DNA of 64,000 bases from Blastococcus capsensis (lineage in GTDB: Bacteria; Actinomycetota; Actinomycetes; Mycobacteriales; Geodermatophilaceae). Positions 42,984 to 52,239 of this stretch are shown here, in pieces. Each line of letters starts with the position of its first letter. The first letter of the stretch is position 1. The stretch covers positions 186,001-250,000 of the forward strand of contig NZ_JASNNW010000002.1 in assembly GCF_030165005.1 (NCBI RefSeq), given 5' to 3'. Both the position numbers and the translations under genes were made by a program. The notes under the pieces were generated by a model that worked only from the letters and a program-made list of their open reading frames with translations, ran no database searches and was not told the origin of the DNA.

Positions 42984-44038
42984 GCGCCCGGGGGACCGTC
43001 GCGCCGGCGGAGCGCCGGGCCGACGAGCGGCTGGGTGCGGCCGGGCCGCTGCGCCGGCTGCTGGTCAAGCCCGAGCTCGGCGCGCTGATCGGCGCGGTCG
43101 CGGTCTTCACGTTCTTCGCCGTCCAGTCGGAGGTCTTCCGGACGCCGCGGGGCATCGCCAACTGGCTGGACCCGGCGTCGACGCTGGGCATCATGGCCGT
43201 GGCGGTCGCGCTGCTGATGATCGGCGGTCACTTCGACCTCTCCGCCGGTGTCATGACCGGGACGACGGCGCTGACCGTCGGCATCGTCGCCGTGGAGTTC
43301 CGGCAGAACCTGTGGGTCGCGATCGCGGCGGCGCTGGTCCTCGCCCTGGCGATCGGCTTCTGCAACGGCTGGCTGGTCACCCGCACCGGGCTGCCCAGCT
43401 TCATCATCACGCTGGGCACCTTCCTGATGCTGCAGGGCCTGAACCTGGGCCTGACCAAGCTGTTCACCGACACGGTCACGGTCGGCGGCATCGACGAGGT
43501 GCCCGGGTACGCCGCGGCCGAGTGGGTGTTCGCCTCGCGCGTGGAGGTGCTGGGGGCGGAGCTCCGGGTGGCGGTGCTCTGGTGGCTGCTGTTCACGGCC
43601 CTGGGCAGCTGGGTGCTGCTGCGCACCCGGTTCGGCAACTGGGTGTTCGCCACCGGCGGGAACGAGGTCGCCGCCCGGAACGTGGGCGTGCCGGCCCGGC
43701 GGACGACGATCGCGCTGTTCATGACGACGGCGGCCGCGGCCTGGTTCGTCGGGACGACGCTCGCCGTGCGCCTGACCTCGGTGCAGGCGAACACCGGCAT
43801 CGGCCAGGAGCTGATCTACATCGTCGCGGCGGTGATCGGCGGCTGCCTCCTGACCGGCGGTTTCGGATCCGCGGTCGGCGCCTCCCTGGGGGCGCTGATC
43901 TTCGGGATGACCCTGCTGGGCATCCCCTACCTGCGCTGGGACGCCGACTGGTTCTACTTCTTCCTGGGCGCGATGCTGCTGCTGGCCGTGCTGGCCAACC
44001 GGCTGGTGCGGCGCTCCGCCGAGGCGGCCCGGCGATGA
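42980..44038 (+). CDS. Sugar-type ABC transporter permease (cassette 2), apparent CTG start
   Basis: A BPD_transp_2 permease of 352 residues if started at CTG 42980. The first transmembrane helix ([18 protein letters not shown]) and conserved [21 protein letters not shown] require translation well upstream of the first ATG/GTG in frame (43193), and no ATG, GTG or TTG precedes that point in the open frame. CTG at 42980 overlaps the binding-protein stop as CTGA, so reinitiation at a near-cognate codon is the best explanation. Its end overlaps the ATPase ATG (ATGA). Close relative of the permease at 18834. Confidence 0.85.
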   Translation: MSARGTVAPAERRADERLGAAGPLRRLLVKPELGALIGAVAVFTFFAVQSEVFRTPRGIANWLDPASTLGIMAVAVALLMIGGHFDLSAGVMTGTTALTVGIVAVEFRQNLWVAIAAALVLALAIGFCNGWLVTRTGLPSFIITLGTFLMLQGLNLGLTKLFTDTVTVGGIDEVPGYAAAEWVFASRVEVLGAELRVAVLWWLLFTALGSWVLLRTRFGNWVFATGGNEVAARNVGVPARRTTIALFMTTAAAAWFVGTTLAVRLTSVQANTGIGQELIYIVAAVIGGCLLTGGFGSAVGASLGALIFGMTLLGIPYLRWDADWFYFFLGAMLLLAVLANRLVRRSAEAARR

Positions 44039-44856
44039 GTGGAGCGGGCGGAAGGCCGGCGGGTGGGGCGCGGCGCGCGACGCCGCTGCTCGAGCTCCGC
44101 GACGTCGGCAAGGACTACGGCTCGGTCATCGCCCTCGACGGCGTGCGCGCGACCGTGCGCGCGGGGGAGGTCACCTGCGTCCTGGGGGACAACGGCGCCG
44201 GCAAGTCGACCCTGATCAAGATCCTGTCGGGGGTGCACCGGGCCGACCGCGGCGCGGTGCTGCTCGACGGGCGGCCGGCGGAATTCGGCTCCCCGCGGGA
44301 GGCGCTGGACGCCGGCGTCGCGACCGTCTACCAGGACCTGGCGATGATCCCGCTGATGTCGATCTGGCGGAACTTCTTCCTCGGGGCGGAGCCCACCCGG
44401 GGGTGGGGACCGTTCCGCCGGTTCGACGCCGCGCGCGCCAAGGAGGTCACGCGCCGGGAGCTGGCGGCGATGGGGATCGACCTCCGGGACCCCGACCAGC
44501 CGGTGGGCACGCTCTCCGGCGGAGAGCGGCAGTCGGTGGCCATCGCCCGCGCGGTGCACTTCGGTGCGCGCGTGCTGATCCTGGACGAACCGACGTCGGC
44601 GCTGGGGGTCAAGCAGGCGGGTGTGGTGCTCCGCTACGTGGCGCAGGCGCGCGATCGCGGGGTCGGCGTCGTCCTCATCACGCACAACCCGCATCACGCA
44701 CACCCCGTGGGGGACCGTTTCCTGGTGCTGAACCGGGGACGCAGCATGGGGGAGTTCGCCAAGGCCGACATCAGCCGCGAGGAGCTGACCCGGCTGATGG
44801 CCGGCGGCGCCGAGCTCGATGCGCTGAGCCACGAGCTGGAGCGGCCGGGAAGCTGA
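44035..44856 (+). CDS. Sugar-type ABC transporter ATPase (cassette 2)
   Basis: A 273-residue single-domain ATPase with all catalytic motifs: Walker [11 protein letters not shown]-loop [10 protein letters not shown], signature [14 protein letters not shown], Walker [13 protein letters not shown] and switch histidine LITHNP. ATG overlaps the permease stop (ATGA). Its paralogue at 18007 shares overall sequence, including the stretch [13 protein letters not shown], but has lost several of these residues, so this protein is the reference for judging that degeneration. Two copies would assemble on a permease dimer. Confidence 0.92.
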   Translation: MSGAGGRPAGGARRATPLLELRDVGKDYGSVIALDGVRATVRAGEVTCVLGDNGAGKSTLIKILSGVHRADRGAVLLDGRPAEFGSPREALDAGVATVYQDLAMIPLMSIWRNFFLGAEPTRGWGPFRRFDAARAKEVTRRELAAMGIDLRDPDQPVGTLSGGERQSVAIARAVHFGARVLILDEPTSALGVKQAGVVLRYVAQARDRGVGVVLITHNPHHAHPVGDRFLVLNRGRSMGEFAKADISREELTRLMAGGAELDALSHELERPGS

Positions 44857-44882
44857 CCGGCGGGGACGGCCGATGCGCCTCA

Positions 44883-44976
44883 ACGCGCCGATGTCGACAT
44901 ACCGACGGCGATGGGGCGGTCACCGACCGTTCTTCTATCGGCGCGTCTTGAGTGCGGCGTGTTGCCAATGTGACTA
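44883..44976. promoter_or_regulatory. Structured upstream region of the M23 peptidase gene
   Basis: ACGCGCCGAT (44883-44892) and ATCGGCGCGT (44937-44946) are perfect inverted repeats 44 nt apart; the interval also contains CGGTC/GACCG. TTGAGT (44948-44953) and TGACTA (44971-44976) are 17 nt apart and could be -35 and -10. GTGAC occurs twice at a 10-nt interval beginning at 44970. The region may hold a cell-wall stress or MtrA-like control site. Confidence 0.35.
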
Positions 44977-45040
44977 CCGGTGACGGTGGGACCGTTCGCA
45001 GGCCCTACCCCGCACACCCTCTTCCCCAGGGAGCGCACCC

Positions 45041-46435
45041 ATGTCCCAGCGCTGTCCGTCCGGACCGGCGACTCCGCGGGTCGGCCGTCGCCGGCCCGGC
45101 GCGGGCCGTCGCGGCCGTCCGCTGCGCACCGCCGTCCTCGGCATGGTCGCCGGAGCGACGCTGCTGGTGACGGCCGCCCCGGCCGTCGCCGTCCCGCCCC
45201 CGCCGGTGAACCCGAGCGACAGCCAGCTCGGCGATGCGGCGAGCAGGCAGCAGGCCGCCGCGGCCGAGGTCGGCCGGATCGCCGCGCTGCTCGCCGCCGC
45301 GGAGTCCGAGCTCGAGCGGGTCGGCGTCGAGGCGGAGGCCGCGGGCACCGCGTACCTCATCGCCGAGGAGGAGCTGATGCTCGCCCAGGAGGCCGCGGAC
45401 CGGGCGGCCGTCGAGCTGCGCGCCGCCGCCGACGCGGTCGCCGTTGCCGAGACCCGCATCGCGGCGTTCTCGCGGGACAGCTACATGAACGGGTCCTCCC
45501 TGACCAGCTCGGCCGCCCTCCTGGACTCCGCGGGACCGGGTGAGCTGATCCAGCGCGCCGCGATGCTCGACTACGTGGCCGAGACCCAGCTCGACGTCCT
45601 CGGCGGTCTCGAGGTCGCGCGCGTCCGCCAGGCGAACGCCGACTCGACCGCCCGCGCCGCCCGCGACGACCGTGCCGCCGCCGAGGACGCGGCGCAGGCG
45701 GCCAAGGAGGCGGCCGACGCCCAGCTGGCCGTGCACCAGGCCGCCTACGCCGAGGTGGCGACCCAGAAGACGCAGTACGAGCAGCAGCTGCAGGCCGCCC
45801 AGATCCACCTGCTGGAGTTGCAGGGCGCCCGCAACGCCTACCAGCAGTGGGAGGAGCAGAAGCGCGCCGAGGAGGCCGCGGCCGCGGCCGCGGCCGAGCG
45901 CGCCGCCCGGGAGGCGGCCGCCGCCGCCGAGGCCGCCCGGCGGGCCGCAGAGGAGGAGGCCGCGAACGGCGGGGCCGGGAACGGTGGGGACGACGACGGG
46001 AGCGGCGGTGGCGGCGGCGCGCACGCCGGCTACGTGAAGCCCTTCTCCGGACGGGTCACCAGCTGCTTCGGCCCGCGATGGGGCGTGTTCCACAACGGCA
46101 TCGACGTCGCTTCGGCCGTCGGCACCCCGCTCTACGCACCGATCGCGGGAAGGGTGGTGCGGACGGGGCCGGCAACCGGCTTCGGGTTGGCGGTCTACCT
46201 GCGCGGTGACGACGGCGCTGTGTACGTCTACGGCCACATCAACGACTACTTCGTCCGCACCGGTGACCGCGTGGTGGCCGGCGAGCACATCGCCGAGGTC
46301 GGCAACCGAGGGAACTCGACCGGCCCGCACGTCCACTTCGAGGTGCACCCGAACGGGAGGATGTACAGCGGCGCGGTCGACCCCGCGTCCTGGCTGAACG
46401 CCCGCGGGATCAGTGTGGGTGGCTGCGGCGGTTGA
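45041..46435 (+). CDS. Secreted M23 peptidase with coiled-coil region
   Basis: A cell-wall endopeptidase of 464 residues. A Sec signal peptide (TAVLGMVAGATLLVTAAPAVA) is followed by a long Ala/Glu/Gln-rich coiled coil (about 60-305), a Gly/Asp linker, and a LytM/M23 domain (about 325-455). Zinc ligands are in FHNGIDVAS (His and Asp) and the HVH of STGPHVHFEV. The layout resembles EnvC/RipA-type division hydrolases or their activators; intact metal ligands argue for an active enzyme. AGGGAG is about 8 nt before the ATG. It is followed by the interspersed stem-loop repeat and an 18-bp terminator. Confidence 0.92.
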   Translation: MSQRCPSGPATPRVGRRRPGAGRRGRPLRTAVLGMVAGATLLVTAAPAVAVPPPPVNPSDSQLGDAASRQQAAAAEVGRIAALLAAAESELERVGVEAEAAGTAYLIAEEELMLAQEAADRAAVELRAAADAVAVAETRIAAFSRDSYMNGSSLTSSAALLDSAGPGELIQRAAMLDYVAETQLDVLGGLEVARVRQANADSTARAARDDRAAAEDAAQAAKEAADAQLAVHQAAYAEVATQKTQYEQQLQAAQIHLLELQGARNAYQQWEEQKRAEEAAAAAAAERAAREAAAAAEAARRAAEEEAANGGAGNGGDDDGSGGGGGAHAGYVKPFSGRVTSCFGPRWGVFHNGIDVASAVGTPLYAPIAGRVVRTGPATGFGLAVYLRGDDGAVYVYGHINDYFVRTGDRVVAGEHIAEVGNRGNSTGPHVHFEVHPNGRMYSGAVDPASWLNARGISVGGCGG

Positions 46436-46493
46436 GGAAGGACCCCCTGCCCCCCACCACTCGCAAGCTCGCGCCGGGCCCCTGCAGGGGGCC
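46436..46493 (+). repeat. Interspersed stem-loop repeat, copy A
   Basis: Begins directly after the M23 gene stop and matches 3699-3756 (opposite strand), with a divergent relative at the start of pyrE. The ends pair through ACCCCCTGC and GCAGGGGGC. An internal CCCCTGCAGGGG is itself palindromic. Confidence 0.6.
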
Positions 46494-46496
46494 TTG

Positions 46497-46541
46497 CAGC
46501 TGCGGCCCGCCACCTCGGGGATCGGTGGCGGGCCGCAGCTG
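46497..46541. terminator. 18-bp perfect terminator hairpin
   Basis: CAGCTGCGGCCCGCCACC (46497-46514) and GGTGGCGGGCCGCAGCTG (46524-46541) pair perfectly around a 9-nt loop between convergent genes. Confidence 0.9.
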
Positions 46542-46560
46542 TGCGCATGGCGGGTCGAGC

Positions 46561-47076
46561 TCAGCTCGACGGCGCGCTCTCCTCGGCCGACCCGCCCACG
46601 CCGCACTCCTCGGCCAGGTAGTCCTGCACGCTCGTCGACGCCGCGTCCAGCTCCTGCTCGAGCGGGGCCAGCCGCTCCTGGAGGGTGGTGAGCGCCTGGG
46701 GATCGGTGAGGTCCACGTCCCCGATGGTCGTGGCGAACTGCTCGGCACCGTCGGCCAGGGCCGCCCAGTCCTGGGCGATCTCCTCGGGCGGGTCGATCGC
46801 GCGGATCTCCTCGGCGGCCGCGCGGAAGATCTGCGGCAGCTGGCCGGGGTCCCCGCCGGCGGCGCTGCCGCTGATCCGCTCCTGGATGCTGACCGCCTCC
46901 GTGCAGAACGCAGAGTCGGCCGGCTCCTCGGTGGGGGTGGCGGTGGTGGTCTCGGCGGCGGACGTCTCCTCCGACGCGGCGGTGGGTTCCTCGTCCCCGG
47001 AATCGCTGCAGCCGGCGAGCAGGACGACGGCGGCGGCCGCGGGGAGGACGGCGCGGCGGAGCACGGATCGGCGCAT
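46561..47076 (-). CDS. Hypothetical lipoprotein
   Basis: An unrecognised 171-residue lipoprotein. The signal peptide ends in the lipobox LLAGCSDSG, followed by an acidic Thr/Glu-rich linker (about 25-55). A helical domain follows, with CTEAVSIQERISG near the start and DYLAEECGVGG near the end; the two cysteines could form a disulfide closing the helical bundle. The pattern EEIRAIDPPEEIAQDWAALADG occurs in other uncharacterised actinobacterial lipoproteins. The ATG is preceded 7 nt away by TACCGT (leaderless). It is divergent from the MBL hydrolase, whose -10 lies only 34 nt away. Confidence 0.75.
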   Translation of the reverse strand: MRRSVLRRAVLPAAAAVVLLAGCSDSGDEEPTAASEETSAAETTTATPTEEPADSAFCTEAVSIQERISGSAAGGDPGQLPQIFRAAAEEIRAIDPPEEIAQDWAALADGAEQFATTIGDVDLTDPQALTTLQERLAPLEQELDAASTSVQDYLAEECGVGGSAEESAPSS

Positions 47077-47083
47077 GCGGCTG

Positions 47084-47128
47084 ACGGTAGCCGCCGGATG
47101 CGCATCGTGGGGAGGTCGCGGCTAGCGT
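47084..47128. promoter_or_regulatory. Back-to-back leaderless promoters
   Basis: TACCGT on the minus strand (47084-47089) is 7 nt from the lipoprotein ATG, and TAGCGT on the plus strand (47123-47128) is 7 nt from the MBL gene GTG at 47136. The 33 nt between the two -10 hexamers must hold both overlapping -35 regions, implying mutual interference. Confidence 0.45.
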
Positions 47129-47135
47129 GCCGGTC

Positions 47136-48005
47136 GTGGCCCTCCCTCTCGATCCCCGCGGCTCGTGGGCTCTGCCTGCGCCCGGCGCGCTGCCCCGCAC
47201 GGCCGACCTCGAGCCACTGGTCACCCGGGTGCTGGCGCCCAATCCGTCACCGATGACCCTCGACGGCACGAACACCTACGTCGTCGGTGCACCGGGCAGC
47301 GGCCAGGCGGTGGTCGTCGATCCGGGCCCCGACGAGCCCGACCACCTGGCGGCCGTCGAGGCGGCGCTGGCCGCCCGCGACGCAGGGTGCGTCGCGGTCC
47401 TGGTCACCCACCACCACGGCGACCACGCCGACGCCGCACTCCCGTGGGGGCACCGGTTCGGGGTGCCCGTCGCCGCCGCCGCGCCGGACGTCGCCGGCTC
47501 GGGTGGGCGCCTCCTGGCGGCCGGTGAGCGGCTGCAGCTGGCCGGCACGCCGATCGACGTCGTCCCGACCCCGGGGCACACCGCCGACCACCTGGCCTTC
47601 CGGCTCGAGTCGGGGGCCGTGCTCGTGGGCGACCACGTGCTGGGCCGCGGCACCTCGGTGGTCACCCACCCCGAGGGCGACGTCGTCGCGTACCTGGAGT
47701 CGCTGCGGCGCGTGCACGCGCTGGGCCCCAGCGCCCTCTACTGCGGCCACGGGCCCGAGCTGACCGAGGACCCGGGCGCGGTGCTCGACTACTACCTCGC
47801 CCACCGGGCTGCCCGCGAGCAGGAGCTGCTCGACGCGCTGGTCGCCGGTGCGGGAACCGTCGACGAGCTGGTCGCCGTCGTCTACGCGGCGGTGCCGCGC
47901 GCCGTCTGGCCGGCGGCGGCGCAGTCGACCCGCGCCACGCTGACCAAGCTGGCCGCCGAGGGGCGGGTCGAGCTCCTCGACGACAGCCGGGTGCGACCGG
48001 TGTGA
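47136..48005 (+). CDS. MBL-fold metallohydrolase (LACTB2-like)
   Basis: A 289-residue metallo-beta-lactamase-fold hydrolase. The motif VTHHHGDHADA supplies metal ligands, with PGHTADHL, VGDHVLG and YCGHGPELTED giving the others. A C-terminal winged-helix-like region (VDELVAVVYAAVPRAVWPAA, then LTKLAAEGRVELL) is typical of LACTB2/RNase-like and thioesterase-like relatives. GTG at 47136 is chosen over 47127 because a -10 hexamer ends 7 nt before it. The stop overlaps the start of an acyl-CoA ligase gene (GTGA), so the two probably act together. Confidence 0.86.
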   Translation: MALPLDPRGSWALPAPGALPRTADLEPLVTRVLAPNPSPMTLDGTNTYVVGAPGSGQAVVVDPGPDEPDHLAAVEAALAARDAGCVAVLVTHHHGDHADAALPWGHRFGVPVAAAAPDVAGSGGRLLAAGERLQLAGTPIDVVPTPGHTADHLAFRLESGAVLVGDHVLGRGTSVVTHPEGDVVAYLESLRRVHALGPSALYCGHGPELTEDPGAVLDYYLAHRAAREQELLDALVAGAGTVDELVAVVYAAVPRAVWPAAAQSTRATLTKLAAEGRVELLDDSRVRPV

Positions 48006-49315
48006 CCGCCGTGCCGCTCATCACCGCCGCCGACAGCGAACGCGACCAGCGGCGCGCCGCCGCCGCGCTGGCCGCCGCGGGCCTGCGGCCCGGGAACCGC
48101 CTGCTGGTCTCCGCGGCCGCGTCGCCCGCAATGCTGGCCGTCGTCCTGGGTGCGCTGCGCACCGGGATCGTGCCGGTGGTGCTGGACCCGGCGCTCCCGG
48201 CCGGCGAGCGCGCGGAGCTGGCCGCCGACGCCGACGCCGCTCTCGACATCGGTGGGGAACCGGCCCGGTTGCTGGGCGGGGCCGAGGCGGAGCTCGCATC
48301 GGTGCCCCTGGCCCGGCCCATGCACTACACGTCGGGCACGACCGGCCGGCGCAAGGGCGTGTGGTCCGGCGTGCTCGCCGAGGGGGACGCCCTCGCCCTG
48401 GCCGGCGAGGAGATCGAGCTGTGGGGCTTCGGGCCGGAGGACCGGCACCTGGTCCTCTCTCCGCTGCACCACAGCGCGCCGCTGCGGTTCGCGGTGCACA
48501 CGCTGCTCGCCGGTGGTGCGGTGTTGCTGCCGGGGCCGTTCGACGTCGCCCGAGCCGCGCAGGTCATCGCCACGCAGCGGCCGACGACGACGTTCTGCGT
48601 GCCCACGCACCTGCAGCGGCTGCTCGCGCGCGACGACGTCGACTGGTCGTCGTTCCGCCGGCTCGTGCACGCGGGCGCCCCCTGTCCCGAGCCGCTCAAG
48701 CGCGCCGTGCTGGCGGCGCTGCCGGAGGGCAGCGTCTGGGAGTTCTACGGCTCCACCGAGGCCCAGTTCACCGTCTGTTCGCCCGGGGACTGGCTGGCGC
48801 ACCCCGGCAGCGTCGGCAGAGCGCGGCCGGGCCGCCGGCTGGAGACCGACGAACGCGGGCAGCTGTGGTGCGCGGTGCCCCGCTGGGCGCGGTTCGAGTA
48901 CTGGCGGGCGCCGGAGAAGACGGCCGCGGCGTGGCGCGGGGACCTGGTCACCGTGGGCGACCTGGGCCGGGTCGACGACGACGGCGTGGTCTGGCTGGAC
49001 GGCCGTCGGGAGGACCTGATCATCTCCGGCGGGGTCAACGTCTACCCCGCGGAGGTGGAGGCGGTCCTCGACGCCCACCCCGGGGTGGTCGAGAGCGCGG
49101 TGTTCGGCGTGCCCGACGCCGACTGGGGGCAGCGGGTGGTCGGCGCCTACGTCGGGGACGCCGACACCCAGGAGCTCGCCGCCTGGGCCCGGGACCGGCT
49201 GGCGCCGGCGAAGCGGCCGAAGTCGCTGCACCCGGTGGCGGAGCTGCCGCGCACCTCGACCGGCAAGGTGCGCCGGCTCGACCTGCCGGGGGTGCTCGGG
49301 CTCAGCGGTGGCTGA
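48002..49315 (+). CDS. AMP-dependent acyl-CoA ligase, short form
   Basis: An ANL-superfamily adenylating enzyme of 437 residues, shorter than usual (500-550) through a reduced N-terminal domain. The ATP-binding motif is HYTSGTTGRRKGVWSG, the A5 region FYGSTEAQF, the hinge region GRREDLIISGGVNVYPAEVE and the catalytic lysine is in PRTSTGKVRR. The substrate is probably a carboxylic acid; unassigned. It starts with a GTGA overlap on the MBL gene and overlaps the GMC oxidoreductase by 8 bp at its end, so the three form one translational unit. Confidence 0.88.
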   Translation: MTAVPLITAADSERDQRRAAAALAAAGLRPGNRLLVSAAASPAMLAVVLGALRTGIVPVVLDPALPAGERAELAADADAALDIGGEPARLLGGAEAELASVPLARPMHYTSGTTGRRKGVWSGVLAEGDALALAGEEIELWGFGPEDRHLVLSPLHHSAPLRFAVHTLLAGGAVLLPGPFDVARAAQVIATQRPTTTFCVPTHLQRLLARDDVDWSSFRRLVHAGAPCPEPLKRAVLAALPEGSVWEFYGSTEAQFTVCSPGDWLAHPGSVGRARPGRRLETDERGQLWCAVPRWARFEYWRAPEKTAAAWRGDLVTVGDLGRVDDDGVVWLDGRREDLIISGGVNVYPAEVEAVLDAHPGVVESAVFGVPDADWGQRVVGAYVGDADTQELAAWARDRLAPAKRPKSLHPVAELPRTSTGKVRRLDLPGVLGLSGG

Positions 49316-50855
49316 GCACTGGGACGTCGTCGTCGTCGGGGCGGGCACCGCGGGCTGCCCGCTGGCGGCACGGCTGGCCGACGCCGGCCGGCGGGTGCTG
49401 CTGCTGGAGGCCGGGGCCGCGCACCCGGCCGGTGAACTGCGGGACGCGAACAGCCTGCGGGCGGCGGTGCCCGGGCACCCCGCCAACTGGGACCTGCGCG
49501 GGCTGCTGCCCGGCGGGCGGGAGATCCGCGTGCCGCGCGGCCGGGTGGTGGGCGGCTCCAGCGCGGTGAACGCCGGCTACTTCGTCCGGCCCAGCCCCGC
49601 GGACGCCGGCGGCTGGGCCGCGGCGGGCAACGACCTGTGGTCCTACGACCGGCTGCTCCCGGCGATGCGGCGGCTGGAGAGCGACCGGGAGTTCGGCGAC
49701 CGTCCCGAGCACGGGGCCGACGGGCCGATGCCGGTGCAGCGGCTCGCGGACGGGCCGCCGCTGGCCGAGGCGTTCGGCCGGGCGACGGCGGAGCTCGGGC
49801 TGCCCGCCGAACCGGACAAGAACGCCGGAGCGGCGCCGGGCTACGGTGCGTTGCCGCGCAACGTCGTCGACGGCCGGCGGATCAGCGCCGCGGACGCCTA
49901 CCTCGCCCCGCGCCGCGGGCATCCCGGGCTGGCGGTGCGCGGGGGCGTGCGAGCCCTGCGCGTCCTGCTCGAATGGGGGCGTGCGGTCGGGGTGGTCACG
50001 ACCGGGGGAGACGTCCGGGCCGACGAGGTGGTGCTCAGCGCCGGGGCGGTCGGCTCGGCCCACCTGCTGATGCTGTCGGGGATCGGACCCGCGGACGTGC
50101 TGCGGGCGGCCGGCATCCCGGTGCGCGTCGATGCGCCGGGGGTGGGGACGAGCGCGTCGGACCACCCCGTGGTCTACCTGCCGTTCCGCCCGGCCGGGAA
50201 CGTGACGGCGGCGCCCGGGCAGGCGCCGCTGCACGGCGTCCTGCACGCGACGTTGGCCGGCGCGGAGACGCCCGGTGACCTGGAGGTGCTGCCGTGGCTG
50301 GCGCCCTTCTCCCAGGTGATGACCGGCCGGGCCGCGCCGCCCGGGGACGTCGTCGAGTTCGGGGTGGCGCTGCTGCGCACCGTGGGCCGGGGGCGTCTGG
50401 TCCTGACCGGCGGCGATCCCGCCCGGCCGCCGGTGATCGAGTACGGGCACCTGGTCGAGACCGTCGACCGGCGGCGGATGCGGGAGGGGGTCCGGCTCGC
50501 CGCCGAGCTGCTGCGCACCCGGGCGCTGGCCGCTGTGGGAGAGCCCGCGGACGACCTCTCCACGGCCGGCGGCAGAGCATTGGACGGCTGGATCCGGGAG
50601 CGGCTGACGACCGCGGTCCACCTCTCCGGCACCGCGCCGATGGGCCCCGACGGCGATCCCCTCTCGGTGGTGGACCAGCGGCTGCGGGTCCGCGGGATCG
50701 AGGGGTTACGGGTGGCGGACACCTCGGTGCTCCCGCGCGTGCCGAGCCGGGGGCCGGCCGCCACCGCGGTGCTCGTCGGCGAACGCGCCGCCGAGCTGAT
50801 GACCGGCTCCGACCGCCCTCGGGTTCAGGCGCCCGGGCGGCCGCCGCTCTCGTAG
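49308..50855 (+). CDS. GMC family oxidoreductase, MftG-like
   Basis: A 515-residue FAD-dependent alcohol dehydrogenase/oxidase. The N-terminal FAD motif is VVVGAGTAGCPLAARLADAG, the GMC signature 1 region VPRGRVVGGSSAVNAGYFVR, signature 2 SAGAVGSAHLLMLSGIGP. The catalytic His lies in TAVHLSGTAPMG. The C-terminal PSRGPAATAVLVGE region and the GYFVR context resemble MftG, the GMC enzyme tied to mycofactocin, from memory of mycobacterial relatives. No mycofactocin biosynthesis genes are in the window. It overlaps the acyl-CoA ligase gene by 8 bp and is convergent with the PucR regulator (30-bp gap). Confidence 0.82.
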   Translation: MAEHWDVVVVGAGTAGCPLAARLADAGRRVLLLEAGAAHPAGELRDANSLRAAVPGHPANWDLRGLLPGGREIRVPRGRVVGGSSAVNAGYFVRPSPADAGGWAAAGNDLWSYDRLLPAMRRLESDREFGDRPEHGADGPMPVQRLADGPPLAEAFGRATAELGLPAEPDKNAGAAPGYGALPRNVVDGRRISAADAYLAPRRGHPGLAVRGGVRALRVLLEWGRAVGVVTTGGDVRADEVVLSAGAVGSAHLLMLSGIGPADVLRAAGIPVRVDAPGVGTSASDHPVVYLPFRPAGNVTAAPGQAPLHGVLHATLAGAETPGDLEVLPWLAPFSQVMTGRAAPPGDVVEFGVALLRTVGRGRLVLTGGDPARPPVIEYGHLVETVDRRRMREGVRLAAELLRTRALAAVGEPADDLSTAGGRALDGWIRERLTTAVHLSGTAPMGPDGDPLSVVDQRLRVRGIEGLRVADTSVLPRVPSRGPAATAVLVGERAAELMTGSDRPRVQAPGRPPLS

Positions 50856-50885
50856 TCGTCCGGCCGCAGGTCACGCATGGCCAGG

Positions 50886-52193
50886 TCACGCACCTGGCGA
50901 CGTCGGCGTCCCGGCCGATCGGCCTCCCTCCGTGGACGGGCCGAGGGTGGAGTCGTGCACGTGCATCGCGACCAGCCCGGCCTGCAGCAGGCCCACACCG
51001 CGGGTCGTGGAGAGCTGGATCCCGGTGAGCTGGGCGATCCGGTCCAGCCGCTTGTCCAGCGTGTTCGGGTGGACGTGCAGCGTCTCGGCCGTCTCCCGCC
51101 GGCCACGGTCGTGCGCCAGCCAGGATCGGGCGGTCTCCAGCAGGTCCGGATGCGCGCGCAGCGGCTGCACCAGGGCGGCGAGCCGCTCCCGAGCCGGGCC
51201 GGGCGCCGCCAGCTGGTGCTCGAGCACCAGGTCGTCCGGCGTGTGGACGCCGGACGGGCGGCCGAGCAGGCGCACGAGATCGAGCAGGCCCCGCGCCTGC
51301 GCCGCCGCGTTCGGCAGGGCCTCCGGCGACGGAGCCGACACCATCACCGCCGTCGGCTCGGCGTCGGCCGCCCGGGCGAGCAGTTCGACCGCCCGGGTCG
51401 TCTCCGCGGACGCCGGTAGCCGGCCCTGGCAGCCGGGGAGCAGGACCAGGCCGCCGGCCGGGATCAGGGAGGCCAGGGTGGTCGCGCGCCCGGGCAGGCG
51501 GTCGATCGCCGCCTGGACCCGGCGCACCTTCCGGCGTCCGGCGACGTCCGGGTCCACGTCCGCGTCCTGCTCGTCGCCGGTCGGTCCGAGGTGCAGCGCC
51601 ACGACCGTGTAGCAGTCGGCGAGCTGGGCGCCCAGACGTTCCGCCAGCTCCACCTGCGGCGTCCCCTCGAGCACGCTGCGGACGAGGTCCCGCCACGCCG
51701 AGCCGTCGTACCGCTCGATCGAGCGGCGCTCCTCCACGTAGGCGTCCGTGACCGCATGGAGCATTGCCTGCAGGTATCGCTGGAGGAACGGTGTGAACGA
51801 GACCACCTCAGACTCCTGTCCCGGCGGCATCTGCTCCCGCAGCATCTGCCACGTGACCTGGTTGCCTATCACGTAGGCCATGAGGACGGCGTCCAGCGGA
51901 ACGCCCTCCTCGGCCCGGCGCGCGGCTCCGGCGCTGGCTGCGGTCAGCTCGCCGTGGGCGGGCAGCCGGTGCTCTCGGCAGCAGCGCACGAACGCCAGCA
52001 CGTTGTCCCGGCAGACCTGTGCGATCTCCCCGTGGAGCTGCTCGTCCGGCAGCCGCCGGTAGAGCGGGATCTCTCGGACGAACTCGGCGACCATGCGGCG
52101 CGCCGACTCGCCCAGCCGCCGGTAGAGCCCCTCCACCAGATGCGGTGCCGGCGGCACGGGGGAGCCGGTGAGAAGGGGTGAGGGGCTGGTCAT
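50886..52193 (-). CDS. PucR/CdaR family transcriptional regulator
   Basis: A 435-residue regulator with an N-terminal helical sensor region (YRRLGESARRMVAEFVREIP, then GVPLDAVLMAYVIGNQVTW), a central GGDEF-like domain and a C-terminal PucR helix-turn-helix (TAETLHVHPNTLDKRLDRIAQLTG region near residues 375-405). The ATG at 52193 has GGAGGAG just upstream. It is divergent from the ABC cassette, and the 164-bp gap contains overlapping palindromes that are likely its operator. Such regulators commonly activate catabolic operons on substrate binding. Confidence 0.9.
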   Translation of the reverse strand: MTSPSPLLTGSPVPPAPHLVEGLYRRLGESARRMVAEFVREIPLYRRLPDEQLHGEIAQVCRDNVLAFVRCCREHRLPAHGELTAASAGAARRAEEGVPLDAVLMAYVIGNQVTWQMLREQMPPGQESEVVSFTPFLQRYLQAMLHAVTDAYVEERRSIERYDGSAWRDLVRSVLEGTPQVELAERLGAQLADCYTVVALHLGPTGDEQDADVDPDVAGRRKVRRVQAAIDRLPGRATTLASLIPAGGLVLLPGCQGRLPASAETTRAVELLARAADAEPTAVMVSAPSPEALPNAAAQARGLLDLVRLLGRPSGVHTPDDLVLEHQLAAPGPARERLAALVQPLRAHPDLLETARSWLAHDRGRRETAETLHVHPNTLDKRLDRIAQLTGIQLSTTRGVGLLQAGLVAMHVHDSTLGPSTEGGRSAGTPTSPGA

Positions 52194-52239
52194 CGGTCTC
52201 CTCCAGGAGCAGGGCGGCGCGCCCGCGGTCACAGCACCG

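Noticed and set aside
48002-50855. Full mycofactocin locus
   Set aside because: Only an MftG-like GMC oxidoreductase is present; no mftA-F genes are visible in the window, so the assignment stays tentative.
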